The position numbers were made by a program, and so were the translations under genes. Under the pieces are notes generated by a model. That model did not search any database. It saw nothing but the letters and a program-made list of their open reading frames with translations, and was not told where the DNA came from. This document shows positions 35,838 through 44,523 of a stretch of 64,000 bases of DNA, piece by piece; within the stretch, counting starts at the first letter, position 1; each line of letters opens with the position of its first letter. The stretch covers positions 248,001-312,000 of the forward strand of contig NZ_JACONZ010000002.1 of NCBI RefSeq assembly GCF_014287275.1, read 5' to 3'. Source of the stretch: Anaerofilum hominis. Its GTDB lineage: Bacteria; Bacillota; Clostridia; Oscillospirales; Ruminococcaceae.

Positions 35838-37223
35838 ATGGACGTTTGGCCCAGTATCCTGCTTATTTTGATCCTCATCGGCATCAATGCATTTTTCGCC
35901 ATGAGCGAGATCGCGATCATCTCCATCAACTCGCAGAAGATGAAGCGCCTGGCGGAGGACGGCGACAAAGCGGCCGGGCGGCTGCTCTCCATCACCGACT
36001 CGCCCTCCGATTTTCTGGCCACCATTCAGGTCGGGGTGACCCTTTCGGGTTTTCTCAACTCGGCCGTGGCGGCGGACAATTTTGCCGGGCCGGTGACGGG
36101 GGCGCTCTCCTTTCTGCCGCTGCCCGCCGGGGTGCTGCGCAGCGTGGTGCTGGTGGTCATCACCATCATCATCTCGTACTTCACCCTGATCCTGGGCGAG
36201 CTGGTGCCCAAACGGGTGGCCATGAAAGACCCGGACGCCGTCGCGCTCAGGGTGGTGGGCGTGGTCTGGGGCATGTACCGCATCTGCCGCCCGTTCGTCA
36301 AATTTCTGGCCCTCTCCACCAATCTGGTGCTGAAGCTGTTCGGCATCGGCGCCGCCAATGAGGAGGAGCCGGTGGACGAGGAGGATATCCTGATGATGGT
36401 GGAGGCCGGCGAGGAGGCGGGCGCGCTGGAACCGCACGAGCGGGCCATGATCGAAAATATCTTTGAGTTTGACGACCTGCATGTCAGCGAGGTCATGACC
36501 CACCGCACCGATATCGCGGCGGTGGAGCGCACCGCCCCGCTGGCGGCGCTGGTGGAGCTGCAGCGGGAGGAGCGCTTCTCCCGCCTGCCGGTGTACGAGG
36601 GCGACCTGGACAACATCGTGGGCATCGTCTATGTCAAGGACATCCTGCCCGCCCTGGGGCAGGAGGACGGCGCGGACAAAACGGCGGCCGATTTTATGCG
36701 GCCCGTGCCCTACGTGCCAGAGAGCATGCGCTGCAGCGGCCTGCTGCGCCAGTTTAAAGAGCGCCGCCAGCGCATGGCCATTGTGGTGGACGAGTACGGC
36801 GGCACAGAGGGGCTGGTGACGATGGAGGATCTGCTGGAGTCCATCGTGGGCAAGATCGACGACGAGCACGACGAGGAGACCGGCGTCGTCCAGCTGTCGG
36901 AGGACAGCTGGATGCTGGACGGCGAGCTGGAGATCGACGAGGTGGAGCAGCTGCTGGGCAGCGATCTGTTTGAAAACGACGACTCCGATACCCTGAATGG
37001 CTTTATCACCAATATGCTGGGGCGCATCCCGGCCCAGGGCGAGGTCATCCCGCTCAAGACCGACGGCTGGCTGTGCACGATCCTGGCCGCGAACCAGCGC
37101 TGCATCGAGCGGCTGAAGATCGAGCGGGCGTCCGGGGCGCCGCAGGAGGACGCGGCCGCGCAGGAAAAGGGCGCAAAAAAAGAAAAAAATGAAAAAAAGA
37201 GGCAGGGAGGAACGATGAGATGA
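35838..37223 (+). CDS. CNNM/hemolysin-family membrane protein with CBS pair and CorC_HlyC domain
   Basis: A 461-residue protein. The DUF21/CNNM membrane domain (1 to about 195) includes NAFFAMSEIAIISINSQKMKRLAEDG and GELVPKRVAMKDPD. A CBS pair follows (about 215-335: SEVMTHRTDIAAVERTAPL, RMAIVVDEYGGTEGLVTMEDLLESIVG), then a CorC_HlyC domain (about 345-430). The C-terminal tail is lysine/glutamate-rich. The family is linked to divalent-cation (Mg/Co) efflux; the older hemolysin name is historical. The ribosome site is weak (AGAGG well upstream of ATG). The end overlaps pepT by ATGA. Confidence 0.93.
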   Translation: MDVWPSILLILILIGINAFFAMSEIAIISINSQKMKRLAEDGDKAAGRLLSITDSPSDFLATIQVGVTLSGFLNSAVAADNFAGPVTGALSFLPLPAGVLRSVVLVVITIIISYFTLILGELVPKRVAMKDPDAVALRVVGVVWGMYRICRPFVKFLALSTNLVLKLFGIGAANEEEPVDEEDILMMVEAGEEAGALEPHERAMIENIFEFDDLHVSEVMTHRTDIAAVERTAPLAALVELQREERFSRLPVYEGDLDNIVGIVYVKDILPALGQEDGADKTAADFMRPVPYVPESMRCSGLLRQFKERRQRMAIVVDEYGGTEGLVTMEDLLESIVGKIDDEHDEETGVVQLSEDSWMLDGELEIDEVEQLLGSDLFENDDSDTLNGFITNMLGRIPAQGEVIPLKTDGWLCTILAANQRCIERLKIERASGAPQEDAAAQEKGAKKEKNEKKRQGGTMR

Positions 37224-38437
37224 CGGCGGCAGAACGGCTTTTGAGATATGTGACGGTGGCCACGGACAGCGATGAGGACAGCAGTTCCACCCCCTCCAGC
37301 GCCTGCCAGTGGGACCTGGCCCGCATGCTGGAAGAGGAGATGCGCGGGCTGGGGCTGCAGAATGTGCGGCTGGAGGCAAACTGCACGCTGTATGGGGAGC
37401 TGCCCGCCGCGCCGGGCTGCGAAAAGGTACAGCCGGTGGGCTTTCTGGCCCATATGGACACCGCGCCCGCCTTTTCCGGCCGGGGGGTGAAGCCGCAGGT
37501 GGTCCGGGATTATGACGGCGGCCCGCTGTGCCTGCCGGGCAGCGGGGAGGTCCTCTCGCCGCAGCGGTTCCCGGAGCTGGCAGAGATGCGGGGAAAGACC
37601 CTTATCACCAGCGACGGCACCACCCTGCTGGGGGCAGACGACAAGGCGGGCATCGCCGAGATCCTGACCATGGCCGAGACCCTGCTGCGGGAAAAGCGGC
37701 CCCACGGCAAGGTCTGCGTGGCCTTTACGCCGGACGAGGAGGTGGGCCGGGGGGCCCACGGCTTTGACGTGGTGGGCTTCGGCGCCCCGGTGGCCTATAC
37801 GGTGGACGGCGGCGCGGCGGGCGAACTGGAGTATGAGACTTTTAACGCCGCGGCGGCGGAGGTGACCATCCACGGGGTGTCGGTACATCCGGGCACGGCC
37901 AAAGATGTGATGAAAAATGCCCTGCTGGTGGCGATGGAGCTGAACGCCCTGCTGCCGGAGGAGACCCCGGCGAACACCAGCGGCTACGAGGGATTTTACC
38001 ATCTGGACCGCATGAGCGGCAATGTGGCGGGCGCCACGCTGGGCTATATCCTGCGCGATCATGACCGGCAGCGGTTTGAGCGCCGCAAACAGGTGATGCG
38101 GGACGCCGTGGCGGCCGTCAATCGCCGCTTCGGCGAGGGGACCGCTGTGCTGGACCTCTCGGACACTTATTATAATATGGAAGAGAAGATCCGCCCCCAC
38201 TTTTACCTGGTGGAACGGGCGCAGGCCGCCATGAAAAAGCTGGGGGTCACGCCGGCGGTCACCCCTGTGCGCGGCGGCACCGACGGCTCGATCCTCTCCT
38301 ATCGGGGCCTGCCCTGCCCCAACCTGGGCACCGGGGGCTATGCTTTTCACGGCCCGTGGGAACACATCACCGCCGAGGACATGGACCTGTGCGTTAAGAT
38401 CCTGCTGGGCATTGTAGAGGAATTTGTCAGCGCCTGA
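37220..38437 (+). CDS. pepT: Peptidase T (tripeptide aminopeptidase)
   Basis: A 405-residue M20 zinc aminopeptidase that trims the N-terminus of tripeptides. Early VTVATDSDEDSSSTPSS is a PepT hallmark. Metal and catalytic residues are in GFLAHMDTAPAF, TLLGADDKAGIAEIL, VAFTPDEEVGRGAHGFD, YTVDGG and the final GTGGYAFHGPWEH. The length is typical. The start overlaps the previous stop (ATGA) and uses GGGAGG 9 bases upstream, so it is translated with the CNNM protein. Confidence 0.96.
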   Translation: MTAAERLLRYVTVATDSDEDSSSTPSSACQWDLARMLEEEMRGLGLQNVRLEANCTLYGELPAAPGCEKVQPVGFLAHMDTAPAFSGRGVKPQVVRDYDGGPLCLPGSGEVLSPQRFPELAEMRGKTLITSDGTTLLGADDKAGIAEILTMAETLLREKRPHGKVCVAFTPDEEVGRGAHGFDVVGFGAPVAYTVDGGAAGELEYETFNAAAAEVTIHGVSVHPGTAKDVMKNALLVAMELNALLPEETPANTSGYEGFYHLDRMSGNVAGATLGYILRDHDRQRFERRKQVMRDAVAAVNRRFGEGTAVLDLSDTYYNMEEKIRPHFYLVERAQAAMKKLGVTPAVTPVRGGTDGSILSYRGLPCPNLGTGGYAFHGPWEHITAEDMDLCVKILLGIVEEFVSA

Positions 38438-38495
38438 CCCGCGTGCCGGGCGGGCGGCTGACCGCGCCCCGGCTTTTTGCGCTGACGGCGGGACA

Positions 38496-38532
38496 GACAA
38501 CAGCGGCAGGCCCTGCGCCCGCCGCTGTTGTC
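38496..38532. repeat. Inverted repeat between pepT and the TIGR00266 gene
   Basis: GACAACAGCGGC (38496-38507) and GCCGCTGTTGTC (38521-38532) pair perfectly. No T-run follows, so it is either an inefficient terminator or an mRNA-processing hairpin. Confidence 0.6.
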
Positions 38533-38603
38533 GTAAGGAGGGAACCCTGCGGCGCGTTACCGTTGCAGCAGGACAAAAAAATAGAAAAAGGAGAGTGCGG
38601 CAA

Positions 38604-39284
38604 ATGCAATACAAGATCGACGGCACACCGCTGCCGGTGGTGACCTGTACGCTGGAGGCAGGGGAGACCATGATCACCGAGAGCGGGGCCATGGCCTGGA
38701 TGACACCGAACATGAAGATGGAGACGACCTCGAACGGCGGGGTGGGCAAAGTGCTGGGGCGGATGTTCTCCGGCGAGTCGATGTTCCAAAACCGCTATAC
38801 CGCGGTGGGAGAGCAGGGGCTGATCGCCTTTGCCTCCTGCTTCCCCGGCTCGATCATGCCCTTTGACATCGCGCCGGGCAGCGGCATCATCTGCCAGAAG
38901 AAGTCCTTTCTCGCCAGCGAGGCGGGGGTGGAGCTTTCCATCTTTTTTCAGAAAAAGGCGGGGGCCGGTTTTTTTGGCGGGGAGGGCTTCATCATGCAAA
39001 AGCTCTCGGGCAGCGGCCGGGCCTTTATCGAGATCGACGGCCACGCGGTGCAGTACGACCTGGCGCCCGGCCAGTCGATGGTGGTGGACACCGGATATCT
39101 CGCGGCCATGAGCGAGACCTGCTCGATCGAGGTGACGGCGGTGCCGGGGGTGAAAAACATGCTGTTCGGCGGCGAGGGCGTTTTTAACACCGTGGTCCGC
39201 GGCCCCGGCCGCATCATTTTGCAGAGCATGCCGGTGAACGTCGTGGCGGGCGCGCTGCGGCCTTTCTTCCCCAGCAGCGGCTGA
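38604..39284 (+). CDS. TIGR00266 (AIM24-like) family protein
   Basis: A 226-residue protein of the AIM24/TIGR00266 beta-helix-like family: MQYKIDGTPLPVVTCTLEAGETMITESGAMAWM, FTYTAVGEQGLIAFA-like segments, PGSIMPFDIAPGS, MVVDTGYLAAM and VVRGPGRIILQSMP. Members are widespread in bacteria and of unsettled function, with links to membrane or redox homeostasis proposed. The start is decided by AAAAGGAGA 9 bases before ATG. In-frame upstream codons fall inside the pepT end and the hairpin. Confidence 0.9.
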   Translation: MQYKIDGTPLPVVTCTLEAGETMITESGAMAWMTPNMKMETTSNGGVGKVLGRMFSGESMFQNRYTAVGEQGLIAFASCFPGSIMPFDIAPGSGIICQKKSFLASEAGVELSIFFQKKAGAGFFGGEGFIMQKLSGSGRAFIEIDGHAVQYDLAPGQSMVVDTGYLAAMSETCSIEVTAVPGVKNMLFGGEGVFNTVVRGPGRIILQSMPVNVVAGALRPFFPSSG

Positions 39285-39679
39285 GGCCCGCAAAAATCGG
39301 AAAACGGCGGGCGGGAACGCTGTGGCTGCGCGCAAAAGCGGACGCGGCGCAGCTTTTTGAGACCGGCTGCCCCAATGCCGGGAAAGCCGCGGGGGACTAC
39401 TCTGCCCGGCGCCGCGTGTTCCGCGGCCGGCCGCCCCGCCGACAGGCCTGTTTTTTGGCGCTCCCCGCCGGCGGGCCCGCTCTGTGCGGCGGCGGAGGCA
39501 AAAAAATTGTGCGGACGCGTCCCCCTTGCAGGAGCGGCGGTTTTTGTTATTAAAGAAGGAACGCCCGTCCCCGCTGTGCCTCAAAGAGGCGGCGGGGACG
39601 GGCGTTCAGCAAAAGGGGAGATCGGGCTCAGCGCGCGTCGGGCGCGGGAAAAGCACTTTTCCCGGATGTGCCCGGGCTT
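39285..39679. other. Gene-free interval with a large hairpin
   Basis: No gene is supported. A strong hairpin lies at 39559-39607 (listed separately). Confidence 0.5.
39559..39607. repeat. Large two-part hairpin between convergent genes
   Basis: A 16-bp perfect stem (39559-39574 with 39592-39607) contains an inner 5-bp stem (39578-39582 with 39586-39590). Convergent genes flank it, so a terminator role is likely, but neither side carries a proper T-run. Confidence 0.65.
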
Positions 39680-39928
39680 TCAGGACGCCCGGCCGTCCGG
39701 CGGAAAAACAAGGGGCCTGTGGCCGGTGCGCCGGGCGTGTTTGGCGCGGTAATTCCAGCAGAGCTGGGCCAGATGCGCCTGATACTCCCGCTCCGCATCC
39801 TGACGGAGCTTGCGGCGGGCCGCTGCTTCCCTCTGTTTGCGATCCGACTGCCGCTTCCATGCCAAAAGGGCGGCAGCGGCGGCAAACAGGAGGAGAACAA
39901 GGCCCAAAAGGGAAAAGATCATGTTCAT
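39680..39928 (-). CDS. Small single-span membrane protein, unknown function
   Basis: An 82-residue protein: an N-terminal membrane helix (about 3-24, IFSLLGLVLLLFAAAAALLAW) followed by a highly basic helix (KRQSDRKQREAAARRKLRQ). It starts at the ATG 8 bases after an ideal AGGAGG. A perfect TATAAT lies at 39949-39954, so it is expressed. It diverges from the Crp/Fnr-type regulator, with a palindrome between them, so it may be that regulator's target. No family recognised. Confidence 0.7.
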   Translation of the reverse strand: MNMIFSLLGLVLLLFAAAAALLAWKRQSDRKQREAAARRKLRQDAEREYQAHLAQLCWNYRAKHARRTGHRPLVFPPDGRAS

Positions 39929-39948
39929 TGCTGTCACCTCCTGTCCTT

Positions 39949-39976
39949 ATTATAAGCGCGGCCTTGACAATGACAT
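39949..39976 (-). promoter_or_regulatory. Promoter of the small membrane-protein gene
   Basis: On the minus strand ATGTCA (39971-39976) and TATAAT (39949-39954) are 16 bases apart. The -35 lies inside the palindrome at 39971-39989. Confidence 0.7.
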
Positions 39977-39989
39977 AGGACATATGTCA
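39971..39989. promoter_or_regulatory. Operator candidate TGACATA-N5-TATGTCA between divergent genes
   Basis: A perfect 7-bp inverted repeat with a 5-base spacer covers the -35 of the small membrane-protein promoter and lies 47 bases upstream of the Crp/Fnr-type regulator start. A TTGACA (39964-39969) touches it. Size and symmetry suit a Crp/Fnr dimer. Confidence 0.65.
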
Positions 39990-40035
39990 CACTGAAAAAG
40001 GGCATTCCCCATTTCAACACAGAGGGGGCGGCACG

Positions 40036-40695
40036 ATGCAGAGGGGACCGCTGCAGGAGATGCACCTGCAGACGCTGCGGGAATATCATCTCGGCCCGCG
40101 GGAGGCGGCGCAGGCAGTCTGCCTGCGCTATGCTGCGGGGGAGACGATCATCCGCGAGGGGGCGCAGCTGGACTGCTTTTATGTGGTGCAGCGCGGCCGG
40201 GCAAAGGTCTGCGCCGAAAGCCGGGACGGCAAGGCGCTGATCCTGTGCTATTACATCGCAGAGGGCGTGATGGGGGATATCGAGCTGATGAACGGCATGC
40301 TGACGGCGGCCACCGGCGTGGTGGCCGTGACCGACGTGGAGTGCATCGCGCTGCCCTATCCCGGGTGCGCGGCGGCCCTGAAAGGGAACCCCGCTTTTGT
40401 GAAGCGCCTGGCCGAAGATCTTTCCGCCAAGCTGCTGCACAGCTCGCGCAGCCGCTGCGCCGCCGCGCTCTGCTCGGCGGAAGAGCGCCTTTGCGCCTAT
40501 CTGCTGCTGGCCTCCGACCGGGGCATGTTCCGCGAGCCGCTCACCGACCTTGCCGGTTCCATCGGCGTCAGCTACCGGCACATGATGCGCATGATGACCG
40601 CCCTCTGCCGGGAGGGGCTGCTGGGCCGGGAGCAAAGCGGCTATCGCCTGCTGGACCCGGCGGCGCTGCGGGCGCGCGCGGCGGAGTTTGAATGA
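40036..40695 (+). CDS. Crp/Fnr-family transcriptional regulator
   Basis: A 219-residue protein. The cyclic-nucleotide-binding-like barrel covers about 25-135 (AAGETIIREGAQLDCFYVVQRGRAKV, GVMGDIELMNGM). A dimerisation helix is followed by a winged HTH (EPLTDLAGSIGVSYRHMMRMMTALCREGLL). The cysteine pattern for an FNR iron-sulfur cluster is absent, and the cAMP pocket residues are not conserved, so the effector is unknown. It resembles YeiL-type members. The palindrome just upstream suggests autoregulation and control of the divergent small membrane-protein gene. Confidence 0.87.
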   Translation: MQRGPLQEMHLQTLREYHLGPREAAQAVCLRYAAGETIIREGAQLDCFYVVQRGRAKVCAESRDGKALILCYYIAEGVMGDIELMNGMLTAATGVVAVTDVECIALPYPGCAAALKGNPAFVKRLAEDLSAKLLHSSRSRCAAALCSAEERLCAYLLLASDRGMFREPLTDLAGSIGVSYRHMMRMMTALCREGLLGREQSGYRLLDPAALRARAAEFE

Positions 40696-41026
40696 CGGGG
40701 CAAAACAGGCGGCGCAGCGGCAGGCGCTGCCTGCCGGGGGCGGCAGAGATAAAACGTGGGGGCGCATGCCTTTCGGCGGTAAGGCGCGGGCCGGCCGGTT
40801 AGGATCTGCGCGCCGGCGCACCCGGATGGCCGGTGGAGACGCCGCAGAAAAAATGCGGCGGCAGGCCGCCTGCCACTGCGCTTTTTGCGTATGCGCTGCG
40901 GCCCGGCTTCCGCCGCGGGGGACGGCAGGAAAAGACCGGCGGCCCCGCCCCGCGGGACGCGTCTGCCCGCGGAGCGTAGTGTTTTGGGCGACAAAAAAGC
41001 AGGGGCCGCGCCCCTGCTTTTTTCGT
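40696..41026. other. Gene-free interval between convergent Crp/Fnr-type and HD-domain genes
   Basis: GC-rich and without supported genes. It ends in the bidirectional terminator at 40993-41023. Confidence 0.5.
40993..41023. terminator. Bidirectional terminator between Crp/Fnr-type regulator and HD hydrolase genes
   Basis: A 13-bp stem (40993-41005 with 41011-41023), with one more C-G pair and a 3-base loop, starts with six A and ends with six T. Confidence 0.93.
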
Positions 41027-41644
41027 TTACTTCTCTCCGCTGCAGTCGTCCGTGATCTTTCCGTTTTCCACATTGGGTTCCAGGTACTGCGCGCGGCAGA
41101 ATTCCCACAGCGTCTGGGAACCGCGCTTTGTGCCCTCGTGGCGTTCCAGGATGCTGGAAAGGCGGGTGGAGTGCTCCAGCCAGGACCTGCCGCCCGCTGC
41201 GGCGTTGAGCATGGTGGGCTGCAGGTTGTCCATGGCGTGCGCAAAGGCCGCCTCGGGGGTCTGACCGGCCTCAAACTCCTCCCACAGGTCCCGCAGCCTG
41301 CGGCACTGGTCCTCCGGCAGCAGGCCGAACAGCCGGTCCGCCGCCTCGGTCTCGCGCTGACGCTGGGTCTGCCTGCCCACCGGGTCGTAGGCGTAGGTGT
41401 CGCCTGCGTCGATCTCCACGATATCGTGGATCAGCACCATGGATAAGGTGCGCAGCACGTCGATCTCCCGGTTTGCATACTCGCTGAGCAGCAGGGTCAT
41501 CAGGGCCAGATGCCATGCGTGTTCGGCGTCGTTTTCCCTGCGCTCCCCATCGGTCAGATAGGTCTGCCGCTGAATAAACTTTTCTTTGTCGGCCTCCAGA
41601 ATAAAAGCCATCTGCTTTTGCAGCCGTTCGCTGGCCCCGTTCAT
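41027..41644 (-). CDS. HD-domain phosphohydrolase (YfbR/HDDC2-like)
   Basis: A 205-residue HD_3-type protein. Metal ligands are visible in ENDAEHAWHLALM, VLIHDIVEIDAGDTYAY and the late AFAHAMDNLQPTML aspartate. Relatives such as YfbR are 5'-deoxynucleotidases, which makes nucleotide pool cleaning the best guess. GAGGAGAGG lies before the ATG. It precedes the FakA-like domain gene on the opposite flank by coordinates but follows it in transcription, 41 bases after that gene's stop. Confidence 0.85.
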   Translation of the reverse strand: MNGASERLQKQMAFILEADKEKFIQRQTYLTDGERRENDAEHAWHLALMTLLLSEYANREIDVLRTLSMVLIHDIVEIDAGDTYAYDPVGRQTQRQRETEAADRLFGLLPEDQCRRLRDLWEEFEAGQTPEAAFAHAMDNLQPTMLNAAAGGRSWLEHSTRLSSILERHEGTKRGSQTLWEFCRAQYLEPNVENGKITDDCSGEK

Positions 41645-41685
41645 TGCGTCCCTCTCCTCTGTCTTTCAAAAATTTTGCGCGCCCG

Positions 41686-41937
41686 TCAGCCCGACAGGCC
41701 CTCTGCCTGCCGCTCCATATTCTCCACGACGATGTCGTGGATCTCGCCCAGCGAGGCGCAGTATTCCAGCACTTTCCAGGGCTCGTTGGTGTGAAAGTGG
41801 ATCTTGATCAGTTCCTCGTCGCCCACCGCAAGCAGGCAGTCGCCTGCAAAGTGCTGCGAGATATAGGCGTCGATGTCGTCCTCTGAGAGGCCCTGGCCCT
41901 CGATGAGCAATTGTGTGTCGAATTTGAAGTCCAGCAT
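41686..41937 (-). CDS. Stand-alone FakA/DAK2 C-terminal-like domain protein
   Basis: An 83-residue protein that matches only the C-terminal end of FakA-type (DAK2/DegV-associated) proteins: LSEDDIDAYISQHFAGDCLLAVGDEELIKIHFHTNEPWKVLEYCASLGEIHDIVVENMERQ. FakA is a fatty-acid kinase whose other domains (ATP-binding Dak2 and the central domain) are absent here. An ideal AAGGAGG 6 bases before ATG and intact ends suggest a genuine small gene rather than a remnant. The role is unknown. It is probably co-transcribed with the HD hydrolase. Confidence 0.8.
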   Translation of the reverse strand: MLDFKFDTQLLIEGQGLSEDDIDAYISQHFAGDCLLAVGDEELIKIHFHTNEPWKVLEYCASLGEIHDIVVENMERQAEGLSG

Positions 41938-42142
41938 GATGGTCCTCCTTTTGCTCTGCTTTTTAAAACAGTATTGCCGTCCCCGGCGGCGGATATGGCC
42001 TCAAAGCCGGCCTTTTCTGCCGCCGGGCGCTTTTGCCGGGGCACGCCGGCCCTTTCGCCCCGCCGGCGCCTGCCGCGGGAACGCTCTCCTCCCGCGCGGG
42101 ACAAAAAGCCGCTGCGCGGCGCTTTTGCCGGGTGCGGGCTTG

Positions 42143-43414
42143 TCAGTGGGATGGGCCGCGGGTTTTCCGGCCCGCCGTCTCCGGGGCGGAGGCGAGCCGC
42201 TTTTTTCTGCGCCGCCGCAGGTGCAGGGGCCAGAAAACGGCATTGGCCAACACCAGCGCCCCAAAGAGGAAGAGCAGCGCATAGTCCCAGATGCGGTATC
42301 TGCCAAAAGACCGCTGCACGGCGGCGAAAAGGCCGGGCCGGTAGTACTCTGAAAAGCGCAGGACCCGCGTTTCGTACCGGCCCTCCAGGATCTCGTCCTC
42401 GTCGATCTCGATGATGCGCACGCCCCGGGCCGCATCGTCGCCGTAGCTGGTAAAGGTCGCGCCCGGGCAGGCCGTCAGGTCGATGCCGTTCAGCGTGGCG
42501 GTGAACGAGTTGAGGTGGTCGTGGGCGAAAAAGGCCGCTTTCACGTCGCCCGCGGCCAGCCAGGTGGCGAACTGCCCGTTGGAGTAGTCGGGCGGGCAGG
42601 GGGCTTCCAGCAGCGCGCCGGCAACGGCGGGAGGGCCCGCGGTGTACCAGCGCCCGGCGCCGGCGCCCCGGCCCTCGAACGCGCCCTCTACATTTTTGTC
42701 CCGCACCTGGGTAAAAGCGCTGTAGACCTCGGGCACGATGATGTGCTGAAAGGCCAGCGCCGGTACCGGGCGGCCGCCGTTCAGCCGCGTCAGCGTCTCG
42801 CCCACAGTGCGGCACCAGGCGATCTGTTCCCTGCTCACACAGCCGTAGCCGCCGCCCTCGTCGTACTCCAGCGAGTCGATCAGATACAGGTTGAGGGCCG
42901 GGCGGCTGCCGTCGGCGCTGTAATAGAGCAGGCTGTAGGTGCCGCAGCCGGGCAGAGCGTCTCCCTCGTCCAGGGCCAGGCAGCCGGGAAAGCTGCGGTA
43001 ATAGGCCATCTGCGTCTCTTTCGGCACCCCGGCGTCCTGCGCGTCGTGGTTGCCGAATACCACCGCAAAGGGGATGCCCCGGCTGACCACCGGCTCCAGC
43101 ACCTGGTCGATGATCCGCTTTACGTGGGCCTCGTTGTCGCCCAGATGAAGGAGGGGATGGGTGCCCTCCACCTGGTCGCCCAGATAGAGCACAAGGTCAG
43201 GCTGTTCGGCGTCCAGCACCGCTTCCAGCCCGTCGAGAAGATTTTGAGAGACGTTCTGGGTCGTCTGCAGGTCTGCAAAAACGGCGATCTTCAGCTTGCC
43301 GTCCTCAGGGAAGCGCAGCTGTTCTTCTCCGGCCGCGGCCGCCCGGGGCCCGCACAGGCAGACGCCCAGCAAAAGGGCGGCTGCAGCCGCGCAGGTCCGC
43401 GAAAACTTTTTCAC
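42143..43414 (-). CDS. Membrane-anchored calcineurin-like metallophosphoesterase
   Basis: A 423-residue exported protein: signal peptide 1-28, a metallophosphoesterase domain (about 38-330) and a C-terminal membrane helix (about 378-398) followed by a basic tail. All metal motifs can be seen: FADLQ, LVLYLGDQVEG, VVFGNHDAQD, AFQHIIVPE and FFAHDHLNSF. It resembles purple acid phosphatase/Ppt1-like family members acting outside the cell on phosphoesters. It starts at GTG shortly after a GGGGGG stretch. No partner genes are evident. A 205-base gap separates it from the downstream FakA-like gene. Confidence 0.88.
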   Translation of the reverse strand: MKKFSRTCAAAAALLLGVCLCGPRAAAAGEEQLRFPEDGKLKIAVFADLQTTQNVSQNLLDGLEAVLDAEQPDLVLYLGDQVEGTHPLLHLGDNEAHVKRIIDQVLEPVVSRGIPFAVVFGNHDAQDAGVPKETQMAYYRSFPGCLALDEGDALPGCGTYSLLYYSADGSRPALNLYLIDSLEYDEGGGYGCVSREQIAWCRTVGETLTRLNGGRPVPALAFQHIIVPEVYSAFTQVRDKNVEGAFEGRGAGAGRWYTAGPPAVAGALLEAPCPPDYSNGQFATWLAAGDVKAAFFAHDHLNSFTATLNGIDLTACPGATFTSYGDDAARGVRIIEIDEDEILEGRYETRVLRFSEYYRPGLFAAVQRSFGRYRIWDYALLFLFGALVLANAVFWPLHLRRRRKKRLASAPETAGRKTRGPSH

Positions 43415-44066
43415 ACGATCCCCCCGTTCCCGAATTATTTCCTGTCATGAGTATACCACAAACAGCGGCCGCGGGCACCTGAAAAATAGCGCCTGCCGCC
43501 GCGCGGCGGCCCGGGAGCGCGGCGGAAAAGCGGGACTTTCGAGGCCCCGTCCCGGCCGCGGTACGGCCCCACGGCTCCCCCGAGCCCCCCCGGCGCGGGG
43601 AGGCCGCCGGGACATCCCGGAGAGAAGCGCCGTACCGGGTGTTTTTCAGCCTCGTCCCGGCCGGGAAAAGGGAGGGGCGCGGCGCCGGGGAGACAAAGAG
43701 CAGCAGCGGGCCGCTGCTGTTGTTGCGCGCCGCCCGCGGAAAGGGGGGGCCATGATACGGGTTGCCCCCGGACACAAAGCAAGGGCTGTTTTAGGGCTCT
43801 TGCCCCGCTTGCTGCGCGGCAGGCGCGGCGGGGCTATGGCGGCCCATAAAGAAAAATTGTTTTTGCCGCCCCGGCGCGCCGTGCCATAAAAAGCCTGTTT
43901 TTCTGCCGGCTGAAGTTTTTTAGCAGCTGAGAGGCGCACGGCCGGCGGAGCTTTGGACAAGTTGTTTGACATTTCTGCGTCCTGACCTTAGAATGGAGAG
44001 AACTTAACCGGCGTTTGTCTGCTCTCGGCGGAGAAAGCGCAGATCGGCAAATCGGGGAGGATCGTC
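43415..44066. other. Gene-free interval upstream of metallophosphoesterase and DUF3788 genes
   Basis: These 652 bases are GC-rich up to about 43790. AGCAGCGG/CCGCTGCT forms a small hairpin near 43702-43722. No gene is supported. The right end carries the promoter at 43966-43994. Confidence 0.5.
43966..43994 (+). promoter_or_regulatory. Promoter of the DUF3788-VOC gene pair
   Basis: A perfect TTGACA (43966-43971) and TAGAAT (43989-43994) are 17 bases apart, the strongest consensus match in the window. Confidence 0.9.
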
Positions 44067-44480
44067 ATGAACACCAGAATGCTGGACAAGCAGAAAAAAC
44101 CGACATTTGAGGATATGGCTGCACACTGCGGCAAGAGCCGGGAGCTGTTTATCCGGCTCAACGAATGGCTGTCCGAGAGCTGTCACACCGCCCGGGAGAT
44201 CGATTTTCCCTACGGGAACAACTACGGCTGGGCAGTGGCCCATCGAAAAAAGAAAAAGCTGATCTGCAACGTGTTTGCAGAGGAAGACGGCTTTACCATT
44301 ATGCTCCGGTTGTCAAATGAACAATTTCGCTCGGTGTATGATCGGATGGAAAAAGAAACGCAGGAATGCATCGACAACAAATACCCCTGCGGAGACGGCG
44401 GCTGGCTCCATTATCGCGTTGCCGATGAAGCCCGCTTTTGCGATATCCAGGAGATGCTGAAAACGAAGTGCGGCCTGTGA
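44067..44480 (+). CDS. DUF3788 family protein
   Basis: A 137-residue soluble protein. It matches DUF3788 (also found near YoaJ-like and AraC modules) in its length and in segments such as EIDFPYGNNYGWAVAHRKKKKLICNVFAEEDGFTIMLRLS and YPCGDGGWLHYRVADEARFCDIQEML. No catalytic role is established. GGGAGG lies 7 bases before the ATG. The base composition is clearly less GC-rich than the surroundings, suggesting later acquisition together with the next gene, which follows after 43 bases. Confidence 0.82.
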   Translation: MNTRMLDKQKKPTFEDMAAHCGKSRELFIRLNEWLSESCHTAREIDFPYGNNYGWAVAHRKKKKLICNVFAEEDGFTIMLRLSNEQFRSVYDRMEKETQECIDNKYPCGDGGWLHYRVADEARFCDIQEMLKTKCGL

Positions 44481-44523
44481 ACCATTCGGGATCTGCAGCG
44501 GAGGAACTTTAGGGAATGAGAGG

